DNA from: Proteles cristata cristata
Lineage: Eukaryota > Chordata > Mammalia > Carnivora > Hyaenidae
Length of the DNA: 64,000 nucleotides
Reading direction: 5' to 3'
Assembly: GCA_017311185.1 (NCBI GenBank)
Contig: JAESUZ010003102.1
Span: forward strand, 62,001-126,000
Shown piece after piece: positions 32,681-44,489 of the stretch (positions are counted from its first letter, which is position 1; every line of letters begins with the position of its first letter). The notes beneath the pieces were generated by a model. The model was not told where the DNA came from. It saw only the letters and a program-made list of their open reading frames with translations, and ran no database searches. The translations under genes and the position numbers were made by a program.

Positions 32681-34898
32681 AACTCCAAGCATTCTTTTGG
32701 ATAGTTTCAGACATTTGTTGGCCAACTGTACTTCTCTAGTCATTGAGAACAGAGTCTTCGAGACAAAGTCCATCTATTGTCCTGTTGGCAAGCTACATAT
32801 CCAGCCCATCTGCACCTGATGCCACAGACAGCTTGAATAACATCTGTTAGCCACATACACTCATGAGATTCTACACCTACCTATCAATCAGAATCAGTAA
32901 GGCAATGAAACTAATTTACTATGCTATATTTTCTGTCCAAAGGCCCACTAACATGAAACCTAAAGATATATTATGTCCCCAGTTAATTCTTTTCTGTTGC
33001 TCTGAAACTTTGAAACAACCTATCCCAATTGTCTCATAAAACTAAGGAATCCAAACTATACATAGAGAGGGCTAGTGATGTATTTATTTCACCACGGCCC
33101 CAAACACATTCCATCTTATCTTTAAACCAACTTACAAATCTTTATACTTGAGCTACCATTCTGTTTCTTTTCTTTTAAAAATTTATCATTTCTCTGCCTC
33201 TGGGAAGAGGAATTTAATCTAAGGATCTGAGATTATTTTACCTCACAATTTCCAGGACAAGAATTTCATCTTTATTGTATTTTAGAAGAATTGACTTTAA
33301 TTTTTAATTTTCATTTACAGTTTGAACTGCCACTCCATGTCATTCTCATTGAAATGTTTACTTGGACTTTTTTTATAGTAGTCTTGAGGGTAAAACACTA
33401 ATGGAGAAAACTTTATTGTATAATATAGTTTAACTAGCAAGTAATTCTCCAACATTAACAATATTATTGAGAGATGGAATAATAGAGCAGCAGGTAGTAT
33501 ATTACATCTATCAATATATGAAATGGAAATCTAAACACTGCTCTAATATCTAAGACTCAAGATCATTTGATGAGTTCATACATCTATGTATAACTTCAGA
33601 ATGAGGAATTTTTAATAAGCAGATTCTTCTTCTATTAGATAATCTTCATAAAGCAACTCAAGCAGAAATGAGTAGTGATTTCATGAACTTTAATCAGTTT
33701 TTAATGTCTTTCATTGTTATATAAGTGTTTTGCTGTCTGCTTTGCAGATATATGATATTTAATGAAGATATACTATAGTAAGCCAAATTCAGCTGTAGAG
33801 TAATAGAGTATAAAACAACCCAAATTCAGGATAGAAGCTTAGATTCAGTTGAATGAATGAGCCATGTATAAAGGCCATTCAAAGTCATTTAATATTTAAA
33901 CACCAATTAATTGAATGACTGGAAATTAAAAATATTTATAAAGGTCTAAAGGCACGTTATAGTATTAGAAAATGAAAAATAATATATGCTAGCTTTGTAA
34001 TCCCTGCCACAAATTCAAAATAAGCAAACTCACTGAAATAATATCAAAATAACTACTAGATATCATAATATCTTTCTAAAAACATATGTTTAAGTAAATT
34101 TTCTTAAATACAGTTGTTTTTAGTTATTCCAGTGGGATATGATGAGTAGAATATAACGTTTCCTCAGAGAGTCAATGATGAATCATTTATCTGCAAGAAA
34201 TATGAACCCTATAAATGTCTACCTACAGACATTTTACTCTAGTGGCACACTTCACTTGTTATTGAAAGCAGATTATTATCATCCTGTAATGATTATTACC
34301 CTGACTATCTTCACTGGAACGTTTGAATTTTCCATGAGCTAATATGTAATTTAATGATGAAATCATCACTAAAAAATATCATCATACTTATTTTCATAAG
34401 ATCTAAAAATATGCCCCCAATATACAGCAAGGAGAAGTTGTATAAGTAAAAGTCATGTAATATGTAAGAGCTTCAATCTAAAAATCATGAATACTTGAAA
34501 GAAAATCAACGCATAGCCAACTTTAAGTTGTATACTGTGTAAAATATAAGCTCCATAAGTACTGTTTCCATATTGCTAATTGTCAATGTATATGGACCGT
34601 ATCTGTCCCGCTAGAGCTCCCCAGGTCTACCTATAGTTTTGAAAAATTTCATCACTTTTTTCGTTTATTGTCAGCTATAGAGTCATAAAAATATAATGAT
34701 TCTGTATTATCAGAATGGGGGTTGAGTTTACACCTGCCCAGAACTATTATGTGAGACGGTATTGCGAAACCACAGTAGAATGTAAAGGTTTAAAGGATTT
34801 GCTATGGCAATTTGGCACTTTCATTGTCTACTATGCCTCCTCTAAAGTAAGAAATACAAGTTCTTTGAAGGGATCTACCCTTTGTGTTTCCTACTTTC
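32681..34898. other. Long AT-rich unique stretch, no feature recognised
   Basis: About 2.2 kb without a recognisable SINE, L1, LTR or open frame of note. It is the longest such stretch in the window besides 6.6-8.9 kb and could hide very old repeats. Confidence 0.5.
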
Positions 34899-34929
<31 letters not shown>

Positions 34930-34974
34930 CAGACAGACAGAGAGACAGAGTGAGAAAGCAAGAGAGAGAGAGAC
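34899..34974 (+). repeat. Compound microsatellite (TG)9-(GA/GACA)n
   Basis: A TG run (34899-34916) passes directly to a purine tract of GAGAGA, CAGACAGACAG and AGAGAGAGAGAG. The purine half has triplex potential and the TG half Z-DNA potential. It resembles the middle of a SINE by composition only, with no tRNA-like part adjacent. Confidence 0.92.
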
Positions 34975-35619
34975 TTCTCTTTATTACCTTTTTGATGAAT
35001 CAAAAGTTCCCTTTGGGAGCTAAAATTCACATTGCTATTTTGAATGATGAGAAAGGCCAGGGTCATCATGCAGTGAGAAGAGGTATCTCCAAACAGAGCA
35101 TTAAAACAACTTCAACACGTGTTGGTCCTGTGTTTTTGGGAAAATCGTCAGGCCAATCCTCAATGGTAATTTAATTCTTATAATTATATTTCCAGGTTTC
35201 TGTGGGTTGCATAGTCCTTTTGGTTAAACAGAAATAAAATCAAAACTGAATATTGTGTCATGAAATATGGAACCAGCAAGCCACCATGGTGTCAGGAAAA
35301 GCCACGTATATAATATCTTAAAGGAGAAATGAACATAGGAAAACATTAGTAAATACAACAAATGCCTCTTTTGGCAAAAAATTTAAAAAATAAAAAATAA
35401 AAAGATCTGACTATATAAAATATTATGAAAGTATCTTTAACTTGATCTTTAACAGCCTTTGGACTGTCTTATCTGAAAAATGGAAGATTAGAGGCAGGAA
35501 GTAGGCTAATTATTGTTAGCAGAGCAGAAAATGGAACCCCAATTCTCCTTTCTTATTAACTTATGACATATTTATTTAAGATTGCAAATGCCAAAACAGT
35601 CAATATGTTGAATCCTCAT
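34975..35619. other. Non-coding stretch
   Basis: AT-rich sequence with an A-rich run (AAAAAATTTAAAAAATAAAA) near 35378. No family recognised. Confidence 0.4.
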
Positions 35620-35960
35620 TGTATTAGTAACACATTACCACGCATGGTGATTTTAAAAGACAGAAATGTACCCTCACAATTCTGGAGGTGAAAAGTCCTA
35701 AATCCCATCCCTGAGCTACACTCCTTCTAGAGACTCTAGGGAAAACCCATTCCCTGGCTCTTCTGACTTCTAGTGACTGCTGTAGTCTTGAGCTTGTGGC
35801 CACATCACTGCGGTCTTCAAGGTCAGCAACTCCTTCAGTTCTCTATCCCATAAGGACATGCGTGAGGCAGTTGGGGGCCATGTGGAGAATCCAGGACCAG
35901 CAAATCTCAAAACCTTTAATTCAGTCGCATCGGGAACAATGTCTTTTGAAAATAATATAA
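35620..35960 (+). mobile_element. Ancient dispersed repeat 'B', copy 1 (probably LTR/MaLR-related)
   Basis: GTATTAGTAACACATTACCACG, CACAATTCTGGAGGTGAAAAG, GAGACTCTAGGGAAAACCC, CTTCTAGTGACTGCTG, TTGAGCTTGTGGCCACATCA and CATAAGGACATGCG match a dispersed mammalian repeat usually starting TGTATTAGT. Other copies in this window are at 44768, 46040 and 62490. I do not assert a family name. Confidence 0.55.
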
Positions 35961-37774
35961 CATTTACAGCTTGAAGGAATTAAGACCTGATATCTTGGAG
36001 AGGGTAGGGTTATTTTAGTGGCTGCTAATTAACTAAATTAGCTATTTAGCCATTTGTAAAACCAAGTCAATTGGATTTTGACTTGTCAACTTTTTACCTT
36101 GGCATCATTACAGGTTGAAAAGGACATGAAATGTATAGGAAGGACAACGGCAAAGAGTCATTGGTCATGCCTGTCCAATGTCCATTTACCCTTTCGTTGT
36201 GTGATAGCAAAAGGCAGTTGCCTACAAGCAGCCTATCTGCTTGCATTGTCCTACACCCCAACGTATGTGGCATTGTTGTCTTCACTGGCCTTGTGGAACC
36301 ACTGTTCTTGCAGCAAGAGACTGAGCATCTATTAAGTCTTGTCGACGCATATAAATAGCATAATACGGTCACACTCCCCTGCTTTGAGGATTGTACTCTA
36401 AGTCAGAGTTTAGGAAGGAAAAAAAATCCACATATGCTGATTTCTCCTATAATTGCATTTTCCAATATTCTAACTATGAATAATACTTTTATTCTCATCA
36501 GCATGGTGAACATGGCCATATTTGGGTTGCATAAATGGGGTTTCAGACATAAAATCAATAAGGTTGTTTTAAGCGATATCAATTTTGTGCTACTTCCCAA
36601 TCCTAGAAGAAAAAAAAAATCCGGAATCTTTTTAAAAGAGCTAAAGAGATAAAAGAATACTCTTTAACAGTACCTGTATGAAATGTTGATGGTTAGTACT
36701 ATTTCAATTTTAAAAGAACGTAGATTTGGTTCCTCGAACATTTATTTTATCTTGCATTTCCTCTATTATTAGCTGTCATTTGTTTGCATATGTTTTCATA
36801 ACAACTAGAAAATTTATCTCGAACCAACTTAAACAAGCCAAAATTAACTAATAACACAGCCTCTATTTTTCCAGCCTCGTCTGCCTACGAATGTTGCACA
36901 TAGCAAGTCATAATCACATAGTTCGCTCAAATACTGTCTTCAATCAACAATTCTTTAGTGATCTTTAATAAGTTACTTAGTACACAAAGATAAGAATCAG
37001 CAGTTCAAGGTAAATTTACCCTCTGACCATTTATTGAAAACAATTCACATTAGATTAAGTCAGCCAGCTTCAGAAATCACTTTAAAAGTCACTGTGTCTC
37101 CTAGGTCAAAAGCAGAAAGGGCAGGTCTGCCACTGAATAAAGGCTTGACTATGTACATGGTTGCTTAGCATTTGTTGAATGACAGTGTCCTTTTTTATTT
37201 TTTCTCAGAAAGACAACAGTGCTCATTCGACCATAGTTAGCACGGAGTGTAGATAAAAGGTTATCCAAGAAAAATAACTTGTCAGGGTGTTTCTAATACT
37301 GTTAAAGACAAGGACATGCCCATTGGTCTGCTCAATTACCATGAAGCATTCCACTTCTGTGGCCACTGTGATTTTTTCATCATGGCCTACACCACACCTT
37401 ACTCCTCTTCCATATTCTTTCAGAACCTTCCCAGTATCCACCGTCTTCCCTGCTAAGTGATATCTAATGAGGAAATACACTGAGAGGCCTGACCTACACA
37501 TTCTGGCTATGTGGCAGGTGTCGTTTTATTCTCAATTCAAAAGTCAGCAATCTGATTTACACCTTGGTCTCCTCTTATGAGCTTGTGTGGGTCAGTCAGT
37601 CGCTGAGTTATCACATGAATACTTCCCATGTTCAGGGTGGTACAAAATTGAACATCAGACCTTGGGATATGGTGACCACACCAAAGGCCTGCTCTATGCA
37701 AATTCCCACTCAAGAAGTCAGCTGGTCCTCCAGGTTTCTATTCACCCCTGACTCACTGATACTCTCCCTCCCTC
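35961..37774. other. Non-coding unique stretch
   Basis: About 1.8 kb with no repeat I can identify. Facing frames of 75-92 codons at 36078-36372 and a 92-codon minus-strand frame at 37223-37501 have no domain, no start context and no codon-use signal that I would trust. Confidence 0.45.
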
Positions 37775-37905
37775 TCTCCCTCCCTCACTCATTCAATGTG
37801 TATTGAGTACCTACTGCATGCCAGGCACTGAACTGGGAGGCACAGCAGTAAAATGATTTGTGTGATCTCTCCCCTCATGAAACTCAGTCTAGAGAGGAAA
37901 GCATA
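37775..37905 (-). mobile_element. L2 3' end, minus strand
   Basis: The + strand reads CACTCATTCAATGTGTATTG, AGTACCTACTGCATGCCAGG, CACTGAACTGGG, CTCTCCCCTCATGAAACTCA and GTCTAGAGAGGAAAG, the reverse complement of the conserved L2 3' terminus. Confidence 0.7.
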
Positions 37906-38346
37906 CTAACTGCTTTTTTTTTTTTTAAGTATACTAACTGCATTTACATTGTACATGCCGCAAAACAAAGAATATGATACTCTACAACCCTAGACTGAAA
38001 ACTCATCTGGAAGCTGGAACCCTGGGAATGAACGGCAGTCAGCCAGGAGAGTGAGGGTCAAAGTGTGACAGGTGAAGAAAAGAGCACCCACAAAGACTCT
38101 GATAAGAAAAAAGACGGGGTGTGGGTGGGGAGAAGGAAAGTCCAGCTCAGTGAGGATGAGAAGAGCCCCCACAGAAAGTTGGGGGGGGCAGGTCTCAGCC
38201 AAACGTGCCAGCCTGGCTTCCAGGCCGTGCTAGCAATTCCCTGCTTTGTTCTAGGTTCAACGACACACTTTGAGGAGATCTAACCCTTGTAAATAATGTC
38301 CACACACTGGTGGTGTCGGCCATCACCCTGAGCACCTACCTACCAT
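37906..38346. other. Non-coding, nothing recognised
   Basis: A T-run (37914-37926) separates a near-repeated GCATACTAACTGC / GTATACTAACTGC pair. A G-rich word (GTTGGGGGGGGCAGG) lies at about 38180. Confidence 0.4.
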
Positions 38347-38361
38347 TGTATTCCCATTTCT

Positions 38362-38584
38362 TTTTTCTTTTTTAATATTTTTTTATTTATTTCTAGGAGA
38401 GAGAGAGAGAGACAGCGTGAGCAGGGGAGGGTCAGAGAGAGAGGGAGTCACAGACTGAAACAGGCTCCAGGCTCTGAGCTGGCAGTCAGCACAGAGCCCG
38501 ACGCGGGGCTCGAACCCACGAACCGTGAGATCATGACCCAAGCGAAAGTCGGATGCTTAGCCGACTGAGACACCCAGGCGCCCC
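38362..38584 (-). mobile_element. Young felid-type SINE, minus strand, perfect TSD
   Basis: A full-length copy with head end AGACACCCAGGCGCCCC and promoter words GGGCTCGAACCCACGAAC. The 15-bp duplication TGTATTCCCATTTCT at 38347-38361 and 38585-38599 is exact. It carries the GAAAGTC/GGCAGTCAGC (reverse-strand) subfamily variants. Confidence 0.97.
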
Positions 38585-38599
38585 TGTATTCCCATTTCT

Positions 38600-39860
38600 A
38601 ACAGAGTAACAGAAAATCAACACAAGAAGTCAGTCTCTCTTTCTTACCCTTGACAAGCAGAAGTGATCATAAACCATAAAAGTTATCATAAATGGTCTAG
38701 TGCCCATGGACCATATTCAGCCAGCAGGTGAGTTATTTCTCGAGCAGAATGTAAATGTTTTAAACTGAATTGGGATGCCTTTATGATGGGCTGCCTGTCT
38801 CCAGGCTGACTGCAGGCCCCACATGCGCTACTATCTTGAGTACCACCTGCTTTAGCTCTTTGCTTTGGCTGCCTGGCGGCTGGGGCCTTTTGAGTTTGCA
38901 ATCCATATTCACATCATTAGGCTGTGTAAGGTATTCATCTAATTTCATTGAGAGAAATCAAGTTGAACAGGTTTAAATGAAGTAATTCTTAATTAACCTT
39001 TGTGGGATCCCAGAATCCTTTGAAAACCTGATAAAAATATTGGAGCCTCTCCCCCAGGAGACTATATGCAGATGTACACACACACACACGCATTTTTGCC
39101 ATACAGTTTCATTGGAGTATACAGTCTCTAAAAAAATTTTAAGAGACCAAGGAGCTCCAGAACACAGCACATGAATCCCGCTGAAAAGGAAAGAGGAAGA
39201 AAGGGATGTGGAGGACAGTGACAGGTGTGCCAACCCACTGGGGATTTTCCCCACAGAAGAGATGAAGGACAGAAGTGGGGCTGTGATACGATCCCTAGTG
39301 ACATACAATCCATCCCTTCCTCAAGACTACTTCTTTCATATGTGACCCAGCTTCTTCCAGAGCCCATTTGTTTATTTGAAAGCTATATATTTGAAAAATA
39401 TATATTTCTTCGGGTGGTGATATTTAACATTTGCTCACACACTTGCGGCTTTCAATGTCTAAGGTTAACAAATGTCTCACCTGTCAGGTAATAGAAAGAC
39501 TTTAGAACACTCTAAGCCAAATTCTCCTCCACCTTGTGTCAGCTCCATCCTAGTTTTATAACCACAAATTCATCATTACTATGACACTTCATACAATGAA
39601 AGCCTATTTAGAATTATCTAAATATTTATTCATTTCTTTGCTTATTATACCCTTTTGCATCTCACTCTTTCCAAGTTTTGTCCTTCCTGAAGTAGTAGAC
39701 TTTGTTACAGGTGCAAGCATCAATTATTATTATTATTATTATTTTAATGATAGTTTCATCTGGCATAGAATTTTAACTTAATGACTGTTTTCTCTCACCA
39801 CCTTGAAGATATTAATGCACAGTCTTCTGACTTAGAGTGTTGCTGTTAAGAATTCTCACA
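38600..39860. other. Non-coding stretch with faint ancient repeats
   Basis: Weak resemblance to dispersed ancient repeats at 38690-38970 and 38985-39150 (GATCCCAGAATCCTTTGAAA, TATGCAGATGTACACACAC) could not be firmed up. A (CA)n word of about 14 bases lies at 39076. Sequence at about 39790-39860 loosely resembles minus-strand L1. No gene is seen. Confidence 0.4.
39723..39744 (+). repeat. (ATT)n microsatellite
   Basis: Seven ATT units, uninterrupted. Confidence 0.9.
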
Positions 39861-39874
39861 TCAAAGACCATTTT

Positions 39875-41648
39875 AAAAATAGTTTATTGTCAAGTTGGTT
39901 TCCATATAATACCCAATGCTCATCCCAAGTGCCCTCCTCCATGCCCATCACCCCCTTCCCCTCTTCCGCATACCCGTCAGTCCTCAGTTTGTTCTCAACA
40001 TTCAAGAGTCTCTCATGGTTTGCTTCTTTCCCTCTCCCCCCTATTTCCTCCCTTCCCCTCCCCCTTGGTCCTCCGTTAAGTTCCTCCGAATCCTCCTATA
40101 CGTGCAAACATATGGTATTTGTCCTTCTCTGCCTGACTTATTTCACTCAGCATAACACCCTCAAGGTCCATCACGTTTCTACATGAGGCCAGATTTCATT
40201 CTTTCTCATTGCCATGTAGTATTCCATTGTAGAGATAAACCACAACTTCTTGATTCATTCGTCCGTTGATGGACACTTAGGCTCTTTCCATGTTTTAGCT
40301 ATTGTGGAGAGTGCTGCTGTGAACATTGGGGTACATGTGCCCCTATGCATCAGCATTTCTGTATCCCTTGGGTAAATTCCTAGCAGTGCTATTGCTGGGT
40401 CCTAGGGGAGTTCTATTGTTAGTTTCCTGAGGAAGCTCCACACCGTTTTCCAGAGGGGCTGCACCAGTTGACATTCCCACCAACAGTGTAGGAGGGTGCC
40501 CGTTTCTCCACATCCTCACCAGCCTCTATAGTCTCCTGATTTGTTCATTTGAGCCACCCTGACCGGCGTGAGGTGGTATCTCCGTGCGGTTTTGATTTGC
40601 ATTTCCCTGACGAGGAGGGATGTTGAGCATCGTTTCATGTGTCTGTTGGCCATCTGGATGTCCTCTTTGGAGAAGTGTTTGTTCATATCTTCTGCCCATT
40701 TCTTCACTGGGTTGTTTGTTTTTTGGGTGTGGAGTTTGGTGAGTTCTTAATAGATTTTGTATATTAACCCTTTATCTGATATGTCATTTGCAACTATCTT
40801 TTCCCATTCTGTCGGTTGCCTATTAGTTTTATGGATTGTTTCCTTTGCTGTGCAGAAGTTTTTAATCTTTTTTTTTTTTAAATATTTTTTTATTTATTTC
40901 TAGGAGAGAGAGACAGACAGCGTGAGCAGGGGAGGGTCAGAGAGAGAGGGAGTCACAGACTGAAACAGGCTCCAGGCTCTGAGCCGGCAGTCAGCACAGA
41001 GCCCGACGCGGGGCCCGAACCCACGAACCGCGAGATCATGACCTAAGCGAAAGTCGGACGCTTAACCGACTAAGCCACCCAGGCACCCCAGAAGTTTTTA
41101 ATCTTGATGAGGTCCCAATAGTTCATTTTTGCCATTGATTCCCTTGCTTTTGGGGATGTGCAAGTAAGAAATTGCTGCGGTGGAGGTCAAAGAGGTTGTT
41201 TCCTGCTTTCTCCTCTAGGGTTTTGATGGTTTCCTGTCTCATGTTCAGGTCCTTTATCCATTTTGAGGTTATTTTTGTGCATGGTGTGAGAAAATGATCT
41301 AGTTTCAGTCATCTGCATGTTGCTGTCCAGTTCTCCTAGCACTATCTGTTAAAGAGGCTGTCTTTTTTCCATTGGATAGTCTTTCCTGCTTTGTCAAAGA
41401 TTAGTTGGCTGTACACTTTTCAGTGCAATTCTGAGTTCTCAATTGTATTTCATTGGTCTATGTGTCTGTTTTTGTGCCAATACCATACTGCCTTGATGGT
41501 GACAGCTTTGTAGTAGAGACTAAAGTCTAGGATGGTGATGCCTCCTGTTTTGGTTTTCTTCAATATTACTTTGGGTATTTGGGGTCTTTTGTGGATCCAT
41601 ATAAATTTTAGGATAGTTTGTTCTAGTTTTGAGAGGTATGCTGGTTCA
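39875..41648 (-). mobile_element. Felid-type L1, 3' arm of a 5'-inverted insertion (minus strand)
   Basis: This begins with a weak T-rich tail (TTAAAAATAGTTTATTGTCAAG), the C-rich 3' UTR and the distal ORF2 as in the copy at 29364, but extends further into ORF2 (minus frame 41450-41665 reads [20 protein letters not shown], both typical L1 ORF2). A SINE at 40870-41089 interrupts it. At about 41648 the strand polarity switches without intervening host DNA. The element as a whole is flanked by TCAAAG(A/C)CCATTTT at 39861-39874 and 42039-42052. Confidence 0.95.
40870..41089 (-). mobile_element. Young felid-type SINE nested in L1, minus strand
   Basis: A full-length copy with head end ACTAAGCCACCCAGGCACCC. 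The 16-bp duplication AGAAGTTTTTAATCTT at 40854-40869 and 41090-41105 is exact, and the L1 reads through in register. It therefore postdates the L1 insertion. Same subfamily as the copies at 15,065, 38,362 and 54,821. Confidence 0.97.
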
Positions 41649-42038
41649 CTTTTTGCAGATGACATGATACTCTACATAGAAAACCCGACAGACTCCACCA
41701 GAAGCCTACTAGAACTGATCCAAGAATTGAGCAAAGTTGCAGGGTACAAAATCAACATACAGAAATCGGTTTCATTTTTATACACCAACAATAAAGCAAC
41801 AGAAAGACAAATCACGAAATGGATCCCATTCACAATTGCACAAAAAACCCATAAAATACCTAGGAATAAGCCTAACCAAGGATATAAGAGATCTGTATGA
41901 TGAAAACTATAGAAAACTTATGAAGGAAATTGAAGAAGACACAAATAAATGGAAAAACATTCCATGCTCATGTATTGGAAGAGTAAATATAGTAAAATGT
42001 CATTACTACCCAAAGCAATCTACACATTCAATGCAATC
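41649..42038 (+). mobile_element. Inverted 5' arm of the same L1 (plus strand, ORF2 RT region)
   Basis: In + orientation this reads L1 ORF2: LFADD at 41649-41663 followed by MILYIENP, then [12 protein letters not shown] and FLYTNN, a one-base frameshift in an A-run near 41840, and in the next frame [20 protein letters not shown] and IGRVNIVK. The arm ends at about CAATGCAATC, just upstream in L1 order of where the minus arm starts. The RT catalytic FADD is intact here, but the element is inactive because it is truncated and inverted. Confidence 0.94.
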
Positions 42039-42052
42039 TCAAAGCCCATTTT

Positions 42053-42640
42053 TTAAAATGTTAGAAGAAAAGAGAACAGGTATGCCATTTGTACCCAATC
42101 TCATAAAGTCCTCAAGAAAGCTATGTGCCCTGGAAATATATACATGGACTCTCCGGTCTCAAACAATCAGATTTTATGTGCTCTAATGATGATGGCAAGA
42201 TCTTCCAGGTGGCAAAAGGAGCAGTGGCCAGTTGAGGAATGAAAGTGTCCCCCTTTCTGCAAGCTGGTTTCTGCCCACCTGGAGCCCTGCTGCTGATATT
42301 AAGGGTTTAGCCTTCTCCAAAGAAGTACATTTATTTTTTTCCTCCTCCTTACTATCTCTAGCTCTCACTTCTTTTAGACACAAAATTTAAACAATTTCTG
42401 CAGTTTCCCAACAAATTGTGTAAATGAATTTGTAGCTGTCCCGCTCTTGCTGAAAATGTGAAAATATGTCACACTGGCTTTTCTAAAAAGGCACAACCTA
42501 ATGTACCATGATTCTCTATTGAAAATCACCCTTCCTAGATTTCCAACACATTTTGGGCAAAAGATTTTGAAGAAAATATGTGTGATTCTATTCAAATCAT
42601 TCTATCATGGTAAAAATGCCATTCATCTCAGAACATTGAA

Positions 42641-42644
<4 letters not shown>
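42053..42644. other. Non-coding stretch
   Basis: No repeat or gene recognised between the L1 target-site duplication and the following (CA)n tract. Confidence 0.4.

Positions 42645-42692
<48 letters not shown>
42645..42692 (+). repeat. (AC)24 microsatellite
   Basis: 48 bases of uninterrupted AC, likely polymorphic. Confidence 0.96.
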
Positions 42693-42695
<3 letters not shown>

Positions 42696-44489
42696 CAAAT
42701 TCGACAGTTAAGCGGCCATGATTGACTCCACACTGCCTAAGCTATCTGGAAATTTAAATACCGTTGCTTCATTATCACATTTTAACTCGCAGCACTGACA
42801 GTGAGTGAAACACTATGAACAGCACAGGTCCACAGGACACAGTGGTTATCTTAAGTACTTCCAGCAAGAGAAGACAAGTACAGAAACCCAGCCCCAAGCC
42901 CACTAAAAGAGCACCTTACAAAGATACACTTTGCTTTTCTATCACTATTGGGATTTTCCTTGGGCAGAACAAAATTGAAATGGACCATCTGTCACTGGAG
43001 ACTTCACTAAAGAAATACATTTTCAGCAAAATGGTAACTTTTCAGAAATGATTTCCAAGCAGCTTGGCATTAAGCACTGGAACCAGAAGTACCTTACGGA
43101 GCAAACTTGGGAGTGAAGGACAGAAAGAAGATGTCAGCAAATCTTAGAGAGGGAAAGAGTGATGTGCTGCCTCCAAGATACAGACCTTAGCAGAAAATTA
43201 ATACAGAATGTTTGGAAGCCAGGAAGTGTATTTTAAAAGTCATGTTCCAAGGTGAAATAATTAGGAAAGATGAGGAGAAGACTCAAAGATCCAGAGATTA
43301 TGTAGCAAAGGAAAAGAAGATGATTTATTTAGTATAGGGCCAGATGACTGATATTTATCCAGGATTATCAGAACCCAAGTCATCACAAAACAATGCAGTT
43401 TAGGAATTATCCACATGCTTTGCTAAATAGAGTGCATGACAATGACGCAGACATCATCCTACCTTCCAGGAAATGCTGTGGATATGCAAAGAGAACAGTT
43501 GTGAAGAATGTGAACAATGTAGCGCAAGGAATTAGCCAAAGCCCATCTGCAGAGAACAAGGGAAATGCAGGATTAAAAAGTGTTGTACTCCCGTTTTAGG
43601 AGATGTTGTGTATAATAGTCTTGAAGTCTAGAGAGAATGACACAGAATTGTTAAGGAGAAAATCTGACGAGGTTCATAGACAGGCATGAGAACCTTATTT
43701 TGAAAGCTCATGTTCCTTTACAGAAGGGACTGAGAAGGTCCCACTGTGGGACTGCAGTGGGTCGACAAGAGCAGCCTTTCTGAAGTCCTCTGTTGTAGGA
43801 AACCCCACCTGCCTCATACTCACCTGTGACCAGGTGTGGACATCACAGACACCATGGTGACAGGGTCCTGTGGAGCGGAAATGAGGCACGCATGCCGCAG
43901 CCTCCTGAGGTCACATCTGGGGAGCAGCCCAGTCCCTCCTGACTCACGGGACAGAGGCCACCTGTAACCCCCACTCCTCCTAGTCCAACATCTGGCTCAT
44001 AGCACCAGCCCCTCTGGTTCACACCACAAACCATACCGAGAACAGCTGTGTGCTGCACACAGGGCTCTTCCATTCTAGCATGGGGGAGAGAAAACGGGCA
44101 AAAGATACATCTTATTCACACCAAGTAGAGTTCTCTTCCCTTCTATGTTTCTTCTCACAAATACTCAAGCCCTCCTTCTGTTAAAAAGTCACACAATACT
44201 AACAAAATAGTGTGTTGTAAAGTAACCATGGCCAGGGACAGCCCTTGTCTGTTAAGTGACTAAATGGCTGGAGGTCATTGAGTTGTGGATGGATTGGAAA
44301 CTAGGACTTCCCTGTATCTCCTTGCATACCACCCAGGAGGACGATGCATCCATGTGCAGCTGAAGTGGGGCTAAGAGAAAGATCTTAGTCTCTTCTAAGT
44401 AACCTGAAGCCTGGGCCAGGTCAAGTAGTGGAAGGACAAAGACATCAGTAGGATTTGATGTCTCCTGTCCCCCTCATTGTTATGTTTTG
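42693..44489. other. Non-coding unique stretch, GC-richer at 43.7-44.1 kb
   Basis: About 1.8 kb without a recognised repeat. Minus-strand frames of 64-76 codons at 43695-44073 overlap the GC-richer part but show no domain, and no splice or promoter context is convincing. Confidence 0.45.

Noticed and set aside
38362..41089. CRISPR-like or other regularly spaced direct repeats
   Set aside because: The only repeated blocks are SINEs, L1 pieces and microsatellites. There is no short-repeat/unique-spacer periodicity, and the genome is mammalian.
41532..42186. Overlapping + ORFs of 122 and 149 codons with reverse-transcriptase motifs as a functional RT gene
   Set aside because: The frames start in the antisense of the minus arm and cross the inversion junction. 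They cover only a slice of L1 ORF2 with a frameshift, so they are a dead L1 fragment.
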